This document shows positions 9,636 to 21,288 of a stretch of 35,907 bases of DNA, piece after piece. The stretch comes from an uncultured beta proteobacterium (GTDB lineage: Bacteria > Pseudomonadota > Gammaproteobacteria > Burkholderiales > Burkholderiaceae). Position 1 is the first letter of the stretch. Each line of letters opens with the position of its first letter. The position numbers were made by a program, and so were the translations under genes. Where the stretch lies: contig CAIQHU010000024.1 in NCBI GenBank assembly GCA_903871735.1, positions 1 through 35,907 of the forward strand, in the 5' to 3' direction. Under the pieces are notes generated by a model, which saw only the letters and a program-made list of their open reading frames with translations, did no database searches and was not told the origin of the DNA.

Positions 9636-11067
9636 TATGCCCTCCTAGTAGCTGTCCTGGAACCGCGGAAATCGAACCCGCACCCATCGTGATAACCACA
9701 TCATCTGCACGTATTTGCTCTAATATCCTTTCAGAGAGTTGCTTGATATCTTTCTCAAAATGAATTTGCTCAATTTGTAATGGACAGCCTTGCGCTGTTT
9801 TCAAATTCTTTTTAATAGCACTCACTAAACTAGCGCTATCAGCACCAATAATTCTTGGCTCCCCAGCTGGATACACTTCTGTAAGAATAACGGCATCGAA
9901 TTCTTGCAAAATTTCAACAAACTCTCCAAAACAGTCCCGAGTTCTTGTATAACGGTGCGGCTGAAATGCCAGTACTAAGCGTCGTCCAACATATGCCCCA
10001 CGTGCGGCAGATAAAGTGGCTGCCATCTCCACCGGATGATGTCCATAGTCATCAATCAAAGTAAAGCTTCCACCGGCGGCTAATGGAATCTGGCCATGCC
10101 TTGTAAAGCGGCGCCCAACCCCTTTAAATTCGCACAGGGCTTTAATAATAGCGTCATCTTCTACGCCTAATTCAGTAGCGACAGCAATGGCAGCTAAAGC
10201 ATTCCGAACATTATGCTCACCAGGTAAATTTAATTCGATCTGCAATGGCCCAGGTATGCTACCGTGACGGCGTATAGTTTTTCGAGTTACTTGAAAACGC
10301 ATCATCGTACCGAAGGCTTGAACATCATGTGCACGGACATCTGCATCTTCTGATAAGCCATATTTAAGAACTGACTGTGAAACAAATGGCAGCATATCTC
10401 GCACATTAGCATCGTCAATACATAAAATGGCCACACCATAAAATGGCATTCTTTGGGTAAACTGGACAAATGCCTGCTTTAACTTAGCCATTGAATGCTG
10501 ATAAGTTTCCATATGATCTGCATCAATGTTGGTGATGACTTCCATTACAGGTAATAAATTTAAAAAAGATGCATCCGACTCATCTGCTTCAGCCACAATA
10601 AATTCACCCGTACCTAAACGCGCATTGGCGCCTGCAGATGTTAGCCTGCCGCCAATTACAAAAGTCGGATCTAGTAAGCCTTCTGCTAAGACCGAAGCAA
10701 CTAAGCTTGTAGTTGTGGTTTTACCGTGTGTTCCAGCAATAGCGATACCTTGCTTTAATCGCATTAACTCGCCTAACATCACAGCTCTTTGAATTACCGG
10801 AATGTGCGCTGCTCTTGCAGCTAAAACTTCTGGATTATCTCCAGTAACTGCCGTTGAAATAACTACTGCTTCTGCGTTACCAATATTTTTTGCATGATGG
10901 CCAATATGAATGTCTGCGCCAAACTGCTGGAGCCTCGCAGTTGCGGCACTTTCATGAATGTCTGAGCCACTGACTCGGTAACCAAGGTTTAATAAAACCT
11001 CGGCAATACCGCTCATACCCGCTCCACCAATACCGATAAAATGAATTTGCTGAATGATGTGTCTCAT
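9619..11067 (-). CDS. murC: UDP-N-acetylmuramate--L-alanine ligase
   Basis: MurC adds L-alanine to UDP-MurNAc, the first Mur ligase step. The 482 residues show an N-terminal Rossmann fold with [15 protein letters not shown], then the ATP loop [10 protein letters not shown] at about 111-120. The central signature [12 protein letters not shown] follows, and then the C-terminal domain with [14 protein letters not shown] and [11 protein letters not shown]. The ATG at 11067 overlaps the murG stop as ATGA. Length and motif order are normal for the family. Confidence 0.98.
   Translation of the reverse strand: MRHIIQQIHFIGIGGAGMSGIAEVLLNLGYRVSGSDIHESAATARLQQFGADIHIGHHAKNIGNAEAVVISTAVTGDNPEVLAARAAHIPVIQRAVMLGELMRLKQGIAIAGTHGKTTTTSLVASVLAEGLLDPTFVIGGRLTSAGANARLGTGEFIVAEADESDASFLNLLPVMEVITNIDADHMETYQHSMAKLKQAFVQFTQRMPFYGVAILCIDDANVRDMLPFVSQSVLKYGLSEDADVRAHDVQAFGTMMRFQVTRKTIRRHGSIPGPLQIELNLPGEHNVRNALAAIAVATELGVEDDAIIKALCEFKGVGRRFTRHGQIPLAAGGSFTLIDDYGHHPVEMAATLSAARGAYVGRRLVLAFQPHRYTRTRDCFGEFVEILQEFDAVILTEVYPAGEPRIIGADSASLVSAIKKNLKTAQGCPLQIEQIHFEKDIKQLSERILEQIRADDVVITMGAGSISAVPGQLLGGHIAPTP
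9641..9646 (-). promoter_or_regulatory. Ribosome binding site that fixes the TTG start of ddl
   Basis: The minus strand reads AGGAGG followed by the spacer GCATA and then TTG. This perfect Shine-Dalgarno sequence lies within the end of the murC coding region and selects the TTG at 9635 as the ddl start. Confidence 0.8.
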
Positions 11068-12146
11068 AGCGTACCCATTTCTTTACACACCTGCGCCACT
11101 CGCGCCGTTGCAAATGGCTTAGCTAAAGAAAGTGCATTTTTTGCCATTTCTAAAAGCGCATCTCTAGTTATCATTTGTAAATATTGCGCTAGGGATTCTG
11201 CACTAAACTGCGCCTGAGGCATCAGTTGCGCAGCACCGTGCTGCTCTAAAAATGCCGCGTTACTTGTTTGGTGATCATCGACTGCATACGGAAATGGAAT
11301 TAGGTAAGATGCAACACCACAAGCTGAAACCTCTGCAATTGTCATAGCTCCCGCTCGACAAATGACTAAATCAGCAGCACTGTATGCACTGGCCATATCT
11401 GCAATAAATGGTAAAACCTGGGCATTAACCCCAGCCTTTTCATAATTATTTTGTAAGCTTTCTACATGTTTCTCGCCAGACTGATGCATAACCGTAGGAC
11501 GCCTGTCTTCTGGAATTAAACTCAATGCCCTAGGTATTACTTCATTCAGAATTGTGGCTCCAAGACTTCCGCCTACGACTAAAAGATGCAGTTTTCCAGA
11601 TCGATTTTTATACCTCTCAGTTGGTGGCGGTAATTGGAGTAATTCCGTACGCAATGGGTTACCAACCCATTCAGCATTTGATAATGCTTCTGGAAAAGCA
11701 CATAAACTTCGCCCGGCAAATTTTCCTAATACTCTATTAGCAAGCCCAGCAATCGAATTTTGTTCATGTAAGACTAAAGGATATCCCATAATGATCGCCA
11801 TTAACCCCATCGGAAAAGTGATATAACCACCCATCCCTAATAAAACATTTGGTCGAATCCGCTTCAAAATAAGAGTGCTCTGCCAAAGAGCTTTGCACAA
11901 ATTAAAAGGTAATAACATTTTGGCTTCTAAGCCTTTACCTCTTAACCCACTAAATTGAATTCCTTCAAAGGCAATCCCACGTTTTGTAATTATCGGGTAC
12001 TCCATGCCAGCTGGATTACCTAACCAATGGACACTCCACCCTTCTAAGCGCAGATAGTCAGCCACCGCAAGTCCCGGGAAAATATGCCCGCCAGTGCCCC
12101 CAGCCATAACCATAATAGTTTTAGAGGGATGCAGTGCAGCACTCAC
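11064..12146 (-). CDS. murG: UDP-GlcNAc:lipid I N-acetylglucosaminyltransferase
   Basis: MurG is a peripheral inner-membrane GT28 glycosyltransferase that converts lipid I to lipid II. The 360 residues include the N-terminal glycine loop [39 protein letters not shown] and the second-domain loop VGGSLGA. The sugar-nucleotide region reads [15 protein letters not shown] and [13 protein letters not shown]. The start codon is GTG at 12146, overlapping the ftsW stop as GTGA. The stop overlaps the murC start as ATGA, so it is coupled on both sides. Confidence 0.97.
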   Translation of the reverse strand: MSAALHPSKTIMVMAGGTGGHIFPGLAVADYLRLEGWSVHWLGNPAGMEYPIITKRGIAFEGIQFSGLRGKGLEAKMLLPFNLCKALWQSTLILKRIRPNVLLGMGGYITFPMGLMAIIMGYPLVLHEQNSIAGLANRVLGKFAGRSLCAFPEALSNAEWVGNPLRTELLQLPPPTERYKNRSGKLHLLVVGGSLGATILNEVIPRALSLIPEDRRPTVMHQSGEKHVESLQNNYEKAGVNAQVLPFIADMASAYSAADLVICRAGAMTIAEVSACGVASYLIPFPYAVDDHQTSNAAFLEQHGAAQLMPQAQFSAESLAQYLQMITRDALLEMAKNALSLAKPFATARVAQVCKEMGTL

Positions 12147-13432
12147 AGCTTACCCCCGCGCATCAAAACCCTATTCTCAGCATCAATTTTGATGAGTGTG
12201 GCAATAGCCAGCGCATTAACTAATAATGCAGATCCACCATAACTGACTAAAGGTAGAGTTAATCCTTTAGTTGGTAATAGTCCTAAATTAACCCCCATAT
12301 TAATAAAGGTCTGCCATCCAATCCAAATACCAATGCCTTTAGCAATCAGTCCAGCAAAGCTTCTATCGAGTTGCAAGCAAGTCCGACCAATCATGAACGA
12401 GCGTCTCACTATCCAGTAAAAACAAATGATCACAATAAAAACACCAATAAACCCTAGCTCTTCGCCGATGACCGCCAAAATAAAATCAGTATGCGCCTCC
12501 GGTAAATAATGTAATTTTTCAACACTACCCCCAAGCCCTACTCCAAACCATTCGCCGCGACCAAATGCCATTAATGAATGCGTTAATTGATATGCCTTAC
12601 CTTGAGCTTGCTCTGGGTCCCAAGGATCTAAAAAGGCCATAATCCGTTTTCTTCTAAATTCTGAAGTAGCAACCGCTAAACCAAATGTAGTAATACCGAT
12701 CACAATTAAGTAACTAAAAAGTTTGGCGCTTATTCCTCCAAGAAATAAAATACCCATCGCAATACCAGCGATCACCATAAAAGCGCCCATATCCGGCTCA
12801 AATAGTAATAGGGCGCCAACAAATCCGACGATAAATCCAATCGGTAAAAAACCTTTTATAAAAGTGTGTAAATATTCCTGTCTTCTAACTGTGTAATGGC
12901 TCACATACAAGATGCAAGCAAACTTCATCAGCTCCGATGGTTGGAAATTCATCACTCCAAATGAGATCCAGCGTGAAGAGCCTTTCACTGATTTTCCAAT
13001 TCCAGGTATTAAAACTAAAATTAATAAGAAAATCGTAAAAAGAAAAATCAGCGGTGCTAAACGATCCCAAACCTTCGTTGGAATCTGAAACGCCATTAGT
13101 CCAATAAATACCGCAACGGCTAAGGAAAATACATGTCTAACTAAATAACTATGCCCGGTCTGCGCAGCCTCTCGGCCGGCACCATTTGCTAAAGTAATAG
13201 AGGCTGAATAAACCATTACTACACCAATTAAAGTCAGTAAAGCCACTGCCCATAACAAGGTTTGATCCCACTGCCCAATGCCAGATCTCGTGTATTTTTT
13301 GGTCGTCGTCGCATCACGTAATTCCGAACGAAAGTCATTAAATCCTTCACGAATACCACCACCAATCCCTTGGCTAGATCTAAGCCACATCTTAGAAACA
13401 CTATCAACACTCTGATTAAAAATCTGCTTCAT
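12143..13432 (-). CDS. ftsW: SEDS-family division peptidoglycan polymerase FtsW
   Basis: FtsW is the septal glycan polymerase that works with FtsI. The 429-residue protein has a cytosolic N-terminal arm of about 55 residues rich in charged residues, then about ten hydrophobic helices. SEDS landmarks are [18 protein letters not shown] followed by [26 protein letters not shown] and [12 protein letters not shown]. The ATG at 13432 overlaps the murD stop as ATGA. A GGGAG ribosome site lies inside a 14-base perfect palindrome (13438-13451). FtsW rather than RodA is chosen from the division-cluster context and the long N-terminal arm. Confidence 0.96.
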   Translation of the reverse strand: MKQIFNQSVDSVSKMWLRSSQGIGGGIREGFNDFRSELRDATTTKKYTRSGIGQWDQTLLWAVALLTLIGVVMVYSASITLANGAGREAAQTGHSYLVRHVFSLAVAVFIGLMAFQIPTKVWDRLAPLIFLFTIFLLILVLIPGIGKSVKGSSRWISFGVMNFQPSELMKFACILYVSHYTVRRQEYLHTFIKGFLPIGFIVGFVGALLLFEPDMGAFMVIAGIAMGILFLGGISAKLFSYLIVIGITTFGLAVATSEFRRKRIMAFLDPWDPEQAQGKAYQLTHSLMAFGRGEWFGVGLGGSVEKLHYLPEAHTDFILAVIGEELGFIGVFIVIICFYWIVRRSFMIGRTCLQLDRSFAGLIAKGIGIWIGWQTFINMGVNLGLLPTKGLTLPLVSYGGSALLVNALAIATLIKIDAENRVLMRGGKL

Positions 13433-15039
13433 ACATGAACTCCCGGGAGTTGCATGGTTAATTCTTCAACGGCATCTGTAAATACCTGCGCACGATGGAC
13501 ATAATCCTTAAACATATCAAAACTCGCACAGGCCGGTGAAAGTAATACGCAATCACCAGACTTGGCTATTGCCGCGCAATATGTGACTGCATCTTCTAAA
13601 CTATCTGCTCGGCAAATAGGTACTTGTGAGCCATGCATGATGAGCTCGATTAAATGCGCATCCTTACCAATTAATACGAGTTGGCGCACAAACTGCTCGA
13701 TAGGTTCTTTTAACGGAGCAAAATTCTGTTGCTTGCCATCTCCGCCAGCAATTAATAAGATTTTTTTCTGACTCAATTGATTGGCCTGTGCACCCAAACC
13801 ATTTAAGGCCGCAATCGTAGCGCCCACATTGGTCCCTTTACTATCGTCAATATATTCAACACCATCAATGATTGCAATACTTTGCACACGATGTGGCTCA
13901 CCCCGATAATCCCTTAAGCCATGTAAGAGTGCACTCATCCCTAAGCCAATCGCCTGTGCCAATGCAATAGCCGCAAGCGTATTCGTGGCATTATGGCGGC
14001 CACGAATCAAAAGAGCTTCTACTGGAATTAAGCGCTTAATCTGAATCGGATCTGCGTCATACTCCACACTTATCTTGGATTTACGTTTTTTGGTATGCAG
14101 ACTACTCAAATACTCTTCGGTTGGACTAGCCCAGGCTAACCAATCTATCCCACCACCAGTCATATCGCCGACAATCCCAAAACTATCTTGTACAAGTGGC
14201 GTATCCATACCAAATGAAATCACGCGTCTTCTCGATGTTTCTTCTATTGGAAATAAGCCCATAACTGCCGCATCATCCCGATTGACAATAGCAATTGTGT
14301 CTTGCCCAAAAATTTTTGCCTTCGCCTGCGTATAGTGCAACATGTCACCATGCCAATCTAAATGATCTTCAGAAATATTTAAGATCGTTGCTGCGTGGGG
14401 TGCAAATTGATCACAATAAAACAATTGATAGCTAGACAACTCTAATACCCAAATCTCAGGCAAATCTTGACTCACTAAACAAGTATTTAACTTATCTAAT
14501 AAAGAGGGGCTGATATTACCCGCTACGGCAACGGATTTTCCTGCTTTTGCACAAATCACCCCAGTTAAGGCTGTTGTAGTCGTCTTACCATTCGTACCAG
14601 TAATCGCAATCACTTTAGGGTCATATCCCTGTAACGCTTTTAAACTAACTAAGGCCTTTGAGAAAAAATCGAGCTCCCCCCAAATAACGATATTTTTTTG
14701 TTTTGCCCGCTCTAATAGTGTTTTCACGCTTTCCTCTTTCGGGGAAAGTCCAGGACTCATCGCGATCACATCTACTTGGTCTAATGATACGTTTTCAAGA
14801 TCAGGTCCAAAAGTGATCCGCTCAGTACCGAGCTTCTCCATTACCGCCAGAGAATCTTTCGTAACCTGAGATAATTGCTCAAAACTGCGCGTATCGTGCA
14901 TACTTACTCGCGCACCCTGCGTGATGGACCAGCGTGCCATGGCAACTCCAGACTCGCCAAGCCCCATCACTAAAATATGTGGGGCGTCAAACTCTCCTAA
15001 AGAATTTTCTAAGCGTATGTGCGTAATTTCTGTAATCAT
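13429..15039 (-). CDS. murD: UDP-N-acetylmuramoyl-L-alanine--D-glutamate ligase
   Basis: MurD adds D-glutamate to UDP-MurNAc-L-Ala. The 536 residues are longer than the E. coli enzyme (about 438). The N-terminal Rossmann segment is ILVMGLGESGVAMARW, the ATP loop is AITGTNGKTTTTALTG at about 145-160, and ILNISEDHLDWH and GRHNATNTLAAIALA follow. The C-terminal domain reads EYIDDSKGTNVGATIAAL and GGDGKQQNF. The extra length lies partly in a loop after the central domain (about residues 290-345, rich in Lys, Arg and Glu), which I recall as common in Burkholderiales MurD. It starts four bases after the mraY stop with only a poor AAAAAG upstream, so coupling to mraY is likely. Confidence 0.97.
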   Translation of the reverse strand: MITEITHIRLENSLGEFDAPHILVMGLGESGVAMARWSITQGARVSMHDTRSFEQLSQVTKDSLAVMEKLGTERITFGPDLENVSLDQVDVIAMSPGLSPKEESVKTLLERAKQKNIVIWGELDFFSKALVSLKALQGYDPKVIAITGTNGKTTTTALTGVICAKAGKSVAVAGNISPSLLDKLNTCLVSQDLPEIWVLELSSYQLFYCDQFAPHAATILNISEDHLDWHGDMLHYTQAKAKIFGQDTIAIVNRDDAAVMGLFPIEETSRRRVISFGMDTPLVQDSFGIVGDMTGGGIDWLAWASPTEEYLSSLHTKKRKSKISVEYDADPIQIKRLIPVEALLIRGRHNATNTLAAIALAQAIGLGMSALLHGLRDYRGEPHRVQSIAIIDGVEYIDDSKGTNVGATIAALNGLGAQANQLSQKKILLIAGGDGKQQNFAPLKEPIEQFVRQLVLIGKDAHLIELIMHGSQVPICRADSLEDAVTYCAAIAKSGDCVLLSPACASFDMFKDYVHRAQVFTDAVEELTMQLPGVHV

Positions 15040-15043
15040 CTTT

Positions 15044-16213
15044 TTAACGTAATTTCAGGCTAGATAAACCGACTAAAACCAAAATAATGGTGATAATCCA
15101 AAAACGCACTACTACTTGCGTTTCTTTCCAGCCGGTTAATTCAAAGTGATGATGCAAAGGGGCCATTTTAAAAATACGTCGGCCTTCGCCATATTTTTTC
15201 TTGGTATATTTAAACCATGCGACCTGCATCATGACTGAAACGGTCTCTACGACAAAGATCCCCCCCATGATAAAAAGCACGATTTCTTGGCGGACAATGA
15301 CAGCAATTGTTCCTAAAGCACCACCTAAGGCAAGCGCTCCAACATCACCCATAAAAACTTGTGCTGGATGGGTGTTAAACCACAAGAACGCCAGACCTGC
15401 GCCACCAATCGCACCACAGAATATTAAAATCTCACCTGTTCCTGGTATATAAGGAAAAATTAAATATTTAGCATAAATAGCATTACCAGTTACGTATGCA
15501 AAAGCGCCTAAGGCAGCGCCCACAAGTATCACTGGCATGATGACCAAACCATCTAAACCATCTGTTAAATTAACGGCATTACTACTACCAACAATGACTA
15601 GATAAGTGAGAGTGATAAATCCAATGATGCCTAAAGGGTAATTAATTTCCTTAAAGAACGGTACGACTAAATTTAAATTGTTTGGCATCTGCACAGAAAA
15701 GCCAGATAGCTTCCATTGTTGAATATTGCTGAAAATACCTGAATTACCATAATCTGATATGGCAAATACCAAATATACTGACGCAAAAATACCAACTAAT
15801 GACTGCCAAGCATATTTTTCTCGTGAACGCATACCTTCTGGATTTTGGTAAACCACTTTACGATAGTCGTCCACCCAACCAATCATGCCAAAACCGAGAG
15901 TTACCCAAAGCAATACCCAAATAAATCGATTGGATAAATCCGCCCATAATAAAGTGGAGATTGCAATACCAATTAAAATTAACACGCCCCCCATTGTAGG
16001 AGTACCCGTCTTCACCAAGTGTGTTTTAGGGCCATCACTGCGCACTGCTTGTCCGACTTTTAAAATAGTGAGCCTACGGATTACCCAAGGTCCAAAACTG
16101 AGCCCGATTAATAGAGCTGTAAGAGTTGCCATCACCGCTCTAAATGTAATGTAATTAAAAACTCGAAAGAAGCCATAATCACTTTGTAACCACTGTGCAA
16201 GTGTTAATAGCAT
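15044..16213 (-). CDS. mraY: Phospho-MurNAc-pentapeptide translocase
   Basis: MraY transfers phospho-MurNAc-pentapeptide onto undecaprenyl phosphate to form lipid I in the inner membrane. The 389-residue protein has about ten transmembrane helices. Diagnostic motifs are [29 protein letters not shown], the catalytic Asp-rich [21 protein letters not shown] and [13 protein letters not shown]. The ATG at 16213 overlaps the end of murF by 10 bases and has GGGAGAG five bases upstream. The length matches betaproteobacterial MraY, which has an extra periplasmic stretch (about residues 155-185) compared with E. coli. Confidence 0.98.
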   Translation of the reverse strand: MLLTLAQWLQSDYGFFRVFNYITFRAVMATLTALLIGLSFGPWVIRRLTILKVGQAVRSDGPKTHLVKTGTPTMGGVLILIGIAISTLLWADLSNRFIWVLLWVTLGFGMIGWVDDYRKVVYQNPEGMRSREKYAWQSLVGIFASVYLVFAISDYGNSGIFSNIQQWKLSGFSVQMPNNLNLVVPFFKEINYPLGIIGFITLTYLVIVGSSNAVNLTDGLDGLVIMPVILVGAALGAFAYVTGNAIYAKYLIFPYIPGTGEILIFCGAIGGAGLAFLWFNTHPAQVFMGDVGALALGGALGTIAVIVRQEIVLFIMGGIFVVETVSVMMQVAWFKYTKKKYGEGRRIFKMAPLHHHFELTGWKETQVVVRFWIITIILVLVGLSSLKLR

Positions 16214-17682
16214 GAGGACTCTCCCACTAATAAAGCCTGCACTACCCGCTCCATCTTGGTAAAACGTGAGCCTTTCACCAAGATACTGATAGAGTCCATT
16301 TCTTTGCTACTTTGAAGATCATCTTGAAGTCGTTTTAGTAGGTCAGGCATATTGTTGCTATAAATTGCTTGTTGGCTTGCAACTTCACGAGTACTTCCAA
16401 GACTAGTCTGAAAACCCTCTACAACATGTTTGCAAAGATCCCCCGTAACGTATACGCGGTCAATCCCTTGTCGTTGTGCATACGACCCGATTTCTTGATG
16501 AAACTGCACTCCTTGGTTACCAACTTCACCCATGTCTCCAAGTACTAACCAGCGCTGGCCTGGCATGGTGCGCAGCACCTCAATGGCCGCAAGAACGGAA
16601 TCCGGATTCGCATTGTATGTGTCATCAATCATGCGTCCTTGACCATAAATGCTGGGCAAATGATGTTCACACATCCTGCCAGAAACTGGCTTAAAGCCTT
16701 CTAAACCCTCTTGAATTGCAGATAATTCAATGCCAGCAGCATAAGCAACAGCTGCAGCTGCAAGAGCATTTTTGGCATTATGGTCACCCAAGGTTTTCAA
16801 CTGAACTTGTACAGTATTTTCTGACGAAGCCCCTGACATAGGCCCAAAGCAAATAGTCAATTTACCGTCCTGTGCCCAAAAACCATGGATGTCTGCCTTG
16901 CTAGGATTTTGCAAGGTTCCTAATTCGAATTCATAAGTAGTTCTCTGGCCGGCCAAATCCCGCCAAATCGGAGTGTATTCAGAATCTGCAGGAAATATAG
17001 CAATGCCGTCCGGATCCAAGCTTTTAATCACCGCACCATGCTCTAGCGCAACAGCTTGAACGGTATGCATAAACTCTTGATGCTCCCGCTGGGCGTTATT
17101 AATCAGAGCGATGTTCGGGCAGGCTATCTGTGCTAAAAAACTGGTTTCTCCGGGATGATTCATGCCAATCTCTAGTACTGCTAATTGATGATGGCGATGT
17201 AATTTTAATAAAGTCAGAGGTAAACCAATTTCGTTATTCAAGTTACCCGTCGTTGCAAGAACCTGATCCGAACCCAGTGCTTGTTTAAAAATCGCTGCAA
17301 TCATTTCTTTTACAGTAGTCTTACCATTACTCCCCGTTACAACACTCACCTTCGTTTGTAATTCCTGTCGCCAAGATTTAGCTATCTGCTGCATGGCTGT
17401 TAGAGTGTTTTCTACGATCATCAGTGGGCGCTTAATCACTGTTTGGGTTTGATCACTTGCCAGGGCAGCAAAAGCTCCTTTACTAAAAACCTCATTTAAA
17501 AAACGGTTCCCATCAAAAGAATCACCGCACAGTGCAATGAAAAAATCATCCTCTTTGATGGTCCGACTATCTGTGGATATCGTAACTAGTGGTTTTGTTA
17601 AACACGCTTCTGACACTTCGGAGAGTTTTGCACTGGGCAAGTATTGCTGAATTTTTTCAAGCGTAATGTAAGGTGCAATCAT
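16204..17682 (-). CDS. murF: UDP-MurNAc-tripeptide--D-alanyl-D-alanine ligase
   Basis: MurF adds D-Ala-D-Ala to complete the UDP-MurNAc-pentapeptide. With the ATG at 17682 the protein is 492 residues. The N-terminal substrate domain contains [16 protein letters not shown], the ATP loop is [14 protein letters not shown] at about 114-127, and the central motif is [10 protein letters not shown] followed by EIGMNHPGE. The C-terminal domain has [18 protein letters not shown] and LGDMGEVG. I preferred 17682 over an upstream in-frame TTG (17706) because it forms the ATGA overlap with murE seen at most other junctions. The upstream TTG would add eight residues. Confidence 0.96.
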   Translation of the reverse strand: MIAPYITLEKIQQYLPSAKLSEVSEACLTKPLVTISTDSRTIKEDDFFIALCGDSFDGNRFLNEVFSKGAFAALASDQTQTVIKRPLMIVENTLTAMQQIAKSWRQELQTKVSVVTGSNGKTTVKEMIAAIFKQALGSDQVLATTGNLNNEIGLPLTLLKLHRHHQLAVLEIGMNHPGETSFLAQIACPNIALINNAQREHQEFMHTVQAVALEHGAVIKSLDPDGIAIFPADSEYTPIWRDLAGQRTTYEFELGTLQNPSKADIHGFWAQDGKLTICFGPMSGASSENTVQVQLKTLGDHNAKNALAAAAVAYAAGIELSAIQEGLEGFKPVSGRMCEHHLPSIYGQGRMIDDTYNANPDSVLAAIEVLRTMPGQRWLVLGDMGEVGNQGVQFHQEIGSYAQRQGIDRVYVTGDLCKHVVEGFQTSLGSTREVASQQAIYSNNMPDLLKRLQDDLQSSKEMDSISILVKGSRFTKMERVVQALLVGESSCY

Positions 17683-19286
17683 CTGAGCCCCCCAATCGCT
17701 AAACAAATATGATCTTGATCAGAAAAAGGAAATTTTCTGCCTTCAAGCTCTTGGGTATTTTCATGGCCCTTTCCAGCAACTAGGACAACATCTTCTGGAG
17801 CTGATTGTCTTGCACTCGATAAAATCGCATTTGCACGATCTACTTGAGTTTGTACTTTACTGAGATCCGCACTTGATATGCCACAAAGAATATCATTCAT
17901 GATCAAGTGAGGGTCTTCAAACCTAGGGTTATCACTGGTGATGATGATCTTGTCGGCTAGGCGTGCGGCAATAGCACCCATTAATGCACGTTTACTTTTG
18001 TCCCGATTGCCACCACAACCAAAAACGCAAATTAATTTCCCCTTTCGTAATTTAGCGATTGGCAAGAGTGTTTCCAGCGTTTTTTCTAAAGCATCTGGCG
18101 TATGCGCAAAATCGACAACCATCATGGGATGCTGCGCATCGGATGAATTAATTAATTCCAAACGTCCGCTAACAGGTCTTAAAGATTCTACATATTGAAT
18201 CGCTTTACCAATCGGTACTTGATTCGCTAATAAGGCGCACAGTACAGCTAACGCATTCTGTACATTAAACTCTCCTAAGCAAGAGAGCTTTACTTCATAC
18301 CAAGAGTCTTCAAATCTGCATAGAAATTGCACCCCGGTTTGACTTAAAACAATATCTTTTGTCACAACACCGGTACATACCGCTTGGATATCATGAGGTA
18401 TTTCTTGCCACATCGCCTGCGAACCGTATAACCAAAATATTGGTAATTTTGCTCCTGATTTGTTTTGATGATTACCTAATAATTGATTCTTGGTAATTAA
18501 TTTAGATAACCAAGCACGACCAGTCTCATCATTGATATTGATCGCAATATGGGCCAAGCTAGAAAACTCAAATAATGCAAACTTTGCCTCTTCATAAGCA
18601 CGCATATCGCCGTGATAATCCAAATGATCTTGCGTCAGATTGGTAAATATGGCCATGTCAAATTGCACGGCATTGACTCTGCCTTGCTCAAGCGCATGCG
18701 AAGAAACCTCCATCGCAACGGAATGGTTAGCTTCTGCCTTTAACTCAGCAAGGACGCGTTGAACTCTACAAGCATCTGGTGTGGTAAAGCCAGTAGTTTT
18801 GAGCTGGTCTAGTCTACCGTAACCAAGTGTGCCAAGAAGTGCTGTTGGCATTACCTGGTTTAATGCCTGAGTAATCCAATGTGTAACTGTTGTTTTACCA
18901 TTTGTACCTGTCACGCCAATGACTTGTAACTTGGATGAAGGGTTTTGGTACCAGTTCGCAGCAATCGCTCCGGCCATTTGGGCAAGTCCTGGAACAGGTA
19001 TACAGCGAACATCCCCAAGAACCTCTCGTGCCTCTACAAATAAATGCTCATCCCAGTCTGTATTCTCGTACAAAACAATAGCAGCGCCGCTTGCTAAGGC
19101 TTGCGGAATATGCATCCGATTATCACTTCGGCCAACACCACCACCAACTGGGTATGCTAAAAATACATCGCCAGGTTGAAGTAGTCTAGTATCCATACAC
19201 AGATTAGCTAAGCGATCAACTTCGCTATAGAGTATATGTTCTATATCTAAGATTGATTGCGTAGTTCGGCTAGTCATATAGCTCAT
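17679..19286 (-). CDS. murE: UDP-MurNAc-L-Ala-D-Glu--meso-diaminopimelate ligase
   Basis: MurE adds the third stem-peptide residue. The 535-residue protein shows CMDTRLLQPGDVFLAYPVGG (N-terminal domain), the ATP loop GVTGTNGKTTVTHW and the central NLTQDHLDYHGDM. The C-terminal VDFAHTPDALEKTL and FGCGGNRDKSKR follow. The motif DNPR (in ITSDNPRFEDP) is the known marker of meso-diaminopimelate rather than lysine specificity, so the wall is predicted to be of the usual Gram-negative mDAP type. The ATG at 19286 overlaps the ftsI stop as ATGA, and the stop overlaps murF in the same way. Confidence 0.98.
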   Translation of the reverse strand: MSYMTSRTTQSILDIEHILYSEVDRLANLCMDTRLLQPGDVFLAYPVGGGVGRSDNRMHIPQALASGAAIVLYENTDWDEHLFVEAREVLGDVRCIPVPGLAQMAGAIAANWYQNPSSKLQVIGVTGTNGKTTVTHWITQALNQVMPTALLGTLGYGRLDQLKTTGFTTPDACRVQRVLAELKAEANHSVAMEVSSHALEQGRVNAVQFDMAIFTNLTQDHLDYHGDMRAYEEAKFALFEFSSLAHIAININDETGRAWLSKLITKNQLLGNHQNKSGAKLPIFWLYGSQAMWQEIPHDIQAVCTGVVTKDIVLSQTGVQFLCRFEDSWYEVKLSCLGEFNVQNALAVLCALLANQVPIGKAIQYVESLRPVSGRLELINSSDAQHPMMVVDFAHTPDALEKTLETLLPIAKLRKGKLICVFGCGGNRDKSKRALMGAIAARLADKIIITSDNPRFEDPHLIMNDILCGISSADLSKVQTQVDRANAILSSARQSAPEDVVLVAGKGHENTQELEGRKFPFSDQDHICLAIGGLR

Positions 19287-21025
19287 CTCTGCATGGACAC
19301 CTGTTGCATCATTTCTGGGGTTTTTACTAAATCTTTGAGAGCAGAGTCTGGTGCCACATTTAAAACGCGTAACGCACCATTTGTGATTGCAGCAAATACT
19401 GGCGCGGCCACCTCTCCACCATAATGACTCCCTGCTGTTGGTTGATCTACTACGATCGCGACCACAATTCGAGGTGCGCTAATGGGGGCAACGCCTACAA
19501 AAAACGCATCATAACGATTGCTAGCGTAACCACTTTTACCATTCGATTTATGGGCTGTACCTGTTTTACCTCCAACGCGATATCCAGCAACTTTGGCCTT
19601 CGTCGCTGTACCACCCTCTTGCGTTACCATTTCCAGCATACTTCGCACTTCGATAGCAACCTTTGGGGATAAGATTCTTGTACCAACTGGCGGGGTATTC
19701 ACCTTAATCATCGATAAAGGAACTAACTCTCCATCTGTTGCAAATATGGTGTAAGACCTTGCTAACTGATATAAGGAGGTCGAAACACCATATCCGAATG
19801 ACATAGTTGCTTGGTCTAATTTGCCCCATTTTTCATGTGGTCTTACAATTCCGGCAACGGCTCCTGGAAAGCCAATTTTAGGGGCTTGACCAAAACCAAC
19901 CGATTGAAACATCCCCCACATATCTTCCGCGGACATTTGTAAAGCGATGCGACTAGTACCTATGTTGCTCGATTTTTGAATAATTTGCGCTACCGATAAA
20001 GTGCCATACGTGTGCGTATCTGTAATAACCTTTTTACCTATTTGTAAATGTCCAATCTGCATCTGTGTGTTGGCACTGACAATCCCGTTTTCCATGGCTA
20101 GAGCAATCGTAATTGGCTTCACGGTTGAACCAGGCTCAAAGGTATCTGTCAATACTCGATTGCGTAATTGCTCACCAGTCATCCCAGCCCGATTATTCGG
20201 ATCATATGAGGGCCAATTTGCTAAAGCTAAAATTTCTCCTGTAACGGTATCTAAAACAACAGCGCCGCCTGCTTTCGCTTTATGAAGAGCAACCGCCTCT
20301 TTAATTTCCTTATAAGCAAGAGCTTGAATTTTGCTATCGATGGATAGTTGTAAATCCATCCCATTTCGCGGCGCTTGAAAATCGCCCCGATCCTCTACAA
20401 ATCGGCCTAATCGATCCTGAATGACTTTACGTTGGCCATTCTTACCAATTAATGTCGACTCATTAGACAGTTCCATTCCTTCTTGGCCCTTACCCTCAAC
20501 ATTGGTAAAACCAATCACATGGGCCATCGACTCGCCCTCCGGATAGTAACGCCGCGGCTCATTAACAATTGATATTCCGGGAATGTCTAACTCTTTAATA
20601 GCCTTTGCTACATCTGGCTCAATTAATCGTCGTAAAAATATTTGGCTTCGACTATCTGATAGTTTTTTTTGTAGATCTTGCTCACTCATTTTGAGTAACC
20701 TAGCAAAATTCACAAACTTCTCTTTAGATAGTTCTTTCGGGACAGCACTTGGATAGGCAATAATCGTTTTCGCCTCTAAACTGGTGGCGATAATTGCCCC
20801 ATTGCGATCGAGTATTTTTCCACGTACCGCCACAATTTCGTGCGAACGATTGATGACTTTTTCACCTTTAGCAATATAAAAATCATTGCCAGGTCCCTGT
20901 ATCCAAAAGGCTCTCCCTATTAATGCGCAAAAGCCTGCAAACATCAAAAACAAAACAACCCGTGAGCGCCACATCGGTAAGCGAAGGACAATACTAGAGG
21001 GCGGATTCGAAGAGGTGGTTCTCAT
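19283..21025 (-). CDS. ftsI: Division transpeptidase FtsI (PBP3)
   Basis: FtsI is the class B penicillin-binding protein that crosslinks septal peptidoglycan and activates FtsW. The 580 residues comprise a short cytosolic N-terminus, one transmembrane helix at about 21-40, a pedestal domain with VRGKILDRNGAIIATS, and the transpeptidase domain. The active site is complete: nucleophile Ser300 and Lys303 in GSTVKP, SSN at 352-354 and KTGT at 487-490. It starts at ATG 21025 in a TAATG overlap with the ftsL stop. No truncation or altered catalytic residue is seen. Confidence 0.98.
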   Translation of the reverse strand: MRTTSSNPPSSIVLRLPMWRSRVVLFLMFAGFCALIGRAFWIQGPGNDFYIAKGEKVINRSHEIVAVRGKILDRNGAIIATSLEAKTIIAYPSAVPKELSKEKFVNFARLLKMSEQDLQKKLSDSRSQIFLRRLIEPDVAKAIKELDIPGISIVNEPRRYYPEGESMAHVIGFTNVEGKGQEGMELSNESTLIGKNGQRKVIQDRLGRFVEDRGDFQAPRNGMDLQLSIDSKIQALAYKEIKEAVALHKAKAGGAVVLDTVTGEILALANWPSYDPNNRAGMTGEQLRNRVLTDTFEPGSTVKPITIALAMENGIVSANTQMQIGHLQIGKKVITDTHTYGTLSVAQIIQKSSNIGTSRIALQMSAEDMWGMFQSVGFGQAPKIGFPGAVAGIVRPHEKWGKLDQATMSFGYGVSTSLYQLARSYTIFATDGELVPLSMIKVNTPPVGTRILSPKVAIEVRSMLEMVTQEGGTATKAKVAGYRVGGKTGTAHKSNGKSGYASNRYDAFFVGVAPISAPRIVVAIVVDQPTAGSHYGGEVAAPVFAAITNGALRVLNVAPDSALKDLVKTPEMMQQVSMQR

Positions 21026-21288
21026 TAATTGACTTTTAGATATACCGTTTTATCTTGCTTGGCTTCGTTCATATGTAATTGTTTTTTTGCCATCTCTACA
21101 ATGCGAGAGGATTTGGATAATTCACGCTGCTCATACTCAAGCCGACTCCATTCCTGATTTAACTTACGCTCTTGTGACTCGAACCGGTTTTTTTCCATGA
21201 ACAAAATACGTGTTCGTTGTTGGGAGTAAACCAGAAGTAATGAACACCCCATTAATAATCCAATAACAATCACTACTGCGCGGTTCAT
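21025..21288 (-). CDS. ftsL: Cell division protein FtsL
   Basis: FtsL is a small bitopic protein that forms the FtsQLB complex. This 87-residue protein has a transmembrane helix at about 4-22 ([19 protein letters not shown]). A periplasmic coiled coil follows (about 28-65, heptad-like with many Glu, Arg and Leu), and then MAKKQLHM, typical of FtsL ends. FtsL diverges rapidly, so size, topology and its place between rsmH and ftsI carry the assignment. The ATG overlaps the rsmH stop as ATGA and its TAA overlaps the ftsI ATG. Confidence 0.92.
   Translation of the reverse strand: MNRAVVIVIGLLMGCSLLLVYSQQRTRILFMEKNRFESQERKLNQEWSRLEYEQRELSKSSRIVEMAKKQLHMNEAKQDKTVYLKVN

Noticed and set aside
13438..13451. 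AACTCCCGGGAGTT, a 14-base perfect palindrome over the ftsW ribosome site
   Set aside because: About two such palindromes are expected by chance in 36 kb, and the stem would be only five pairs with a four-base loop.
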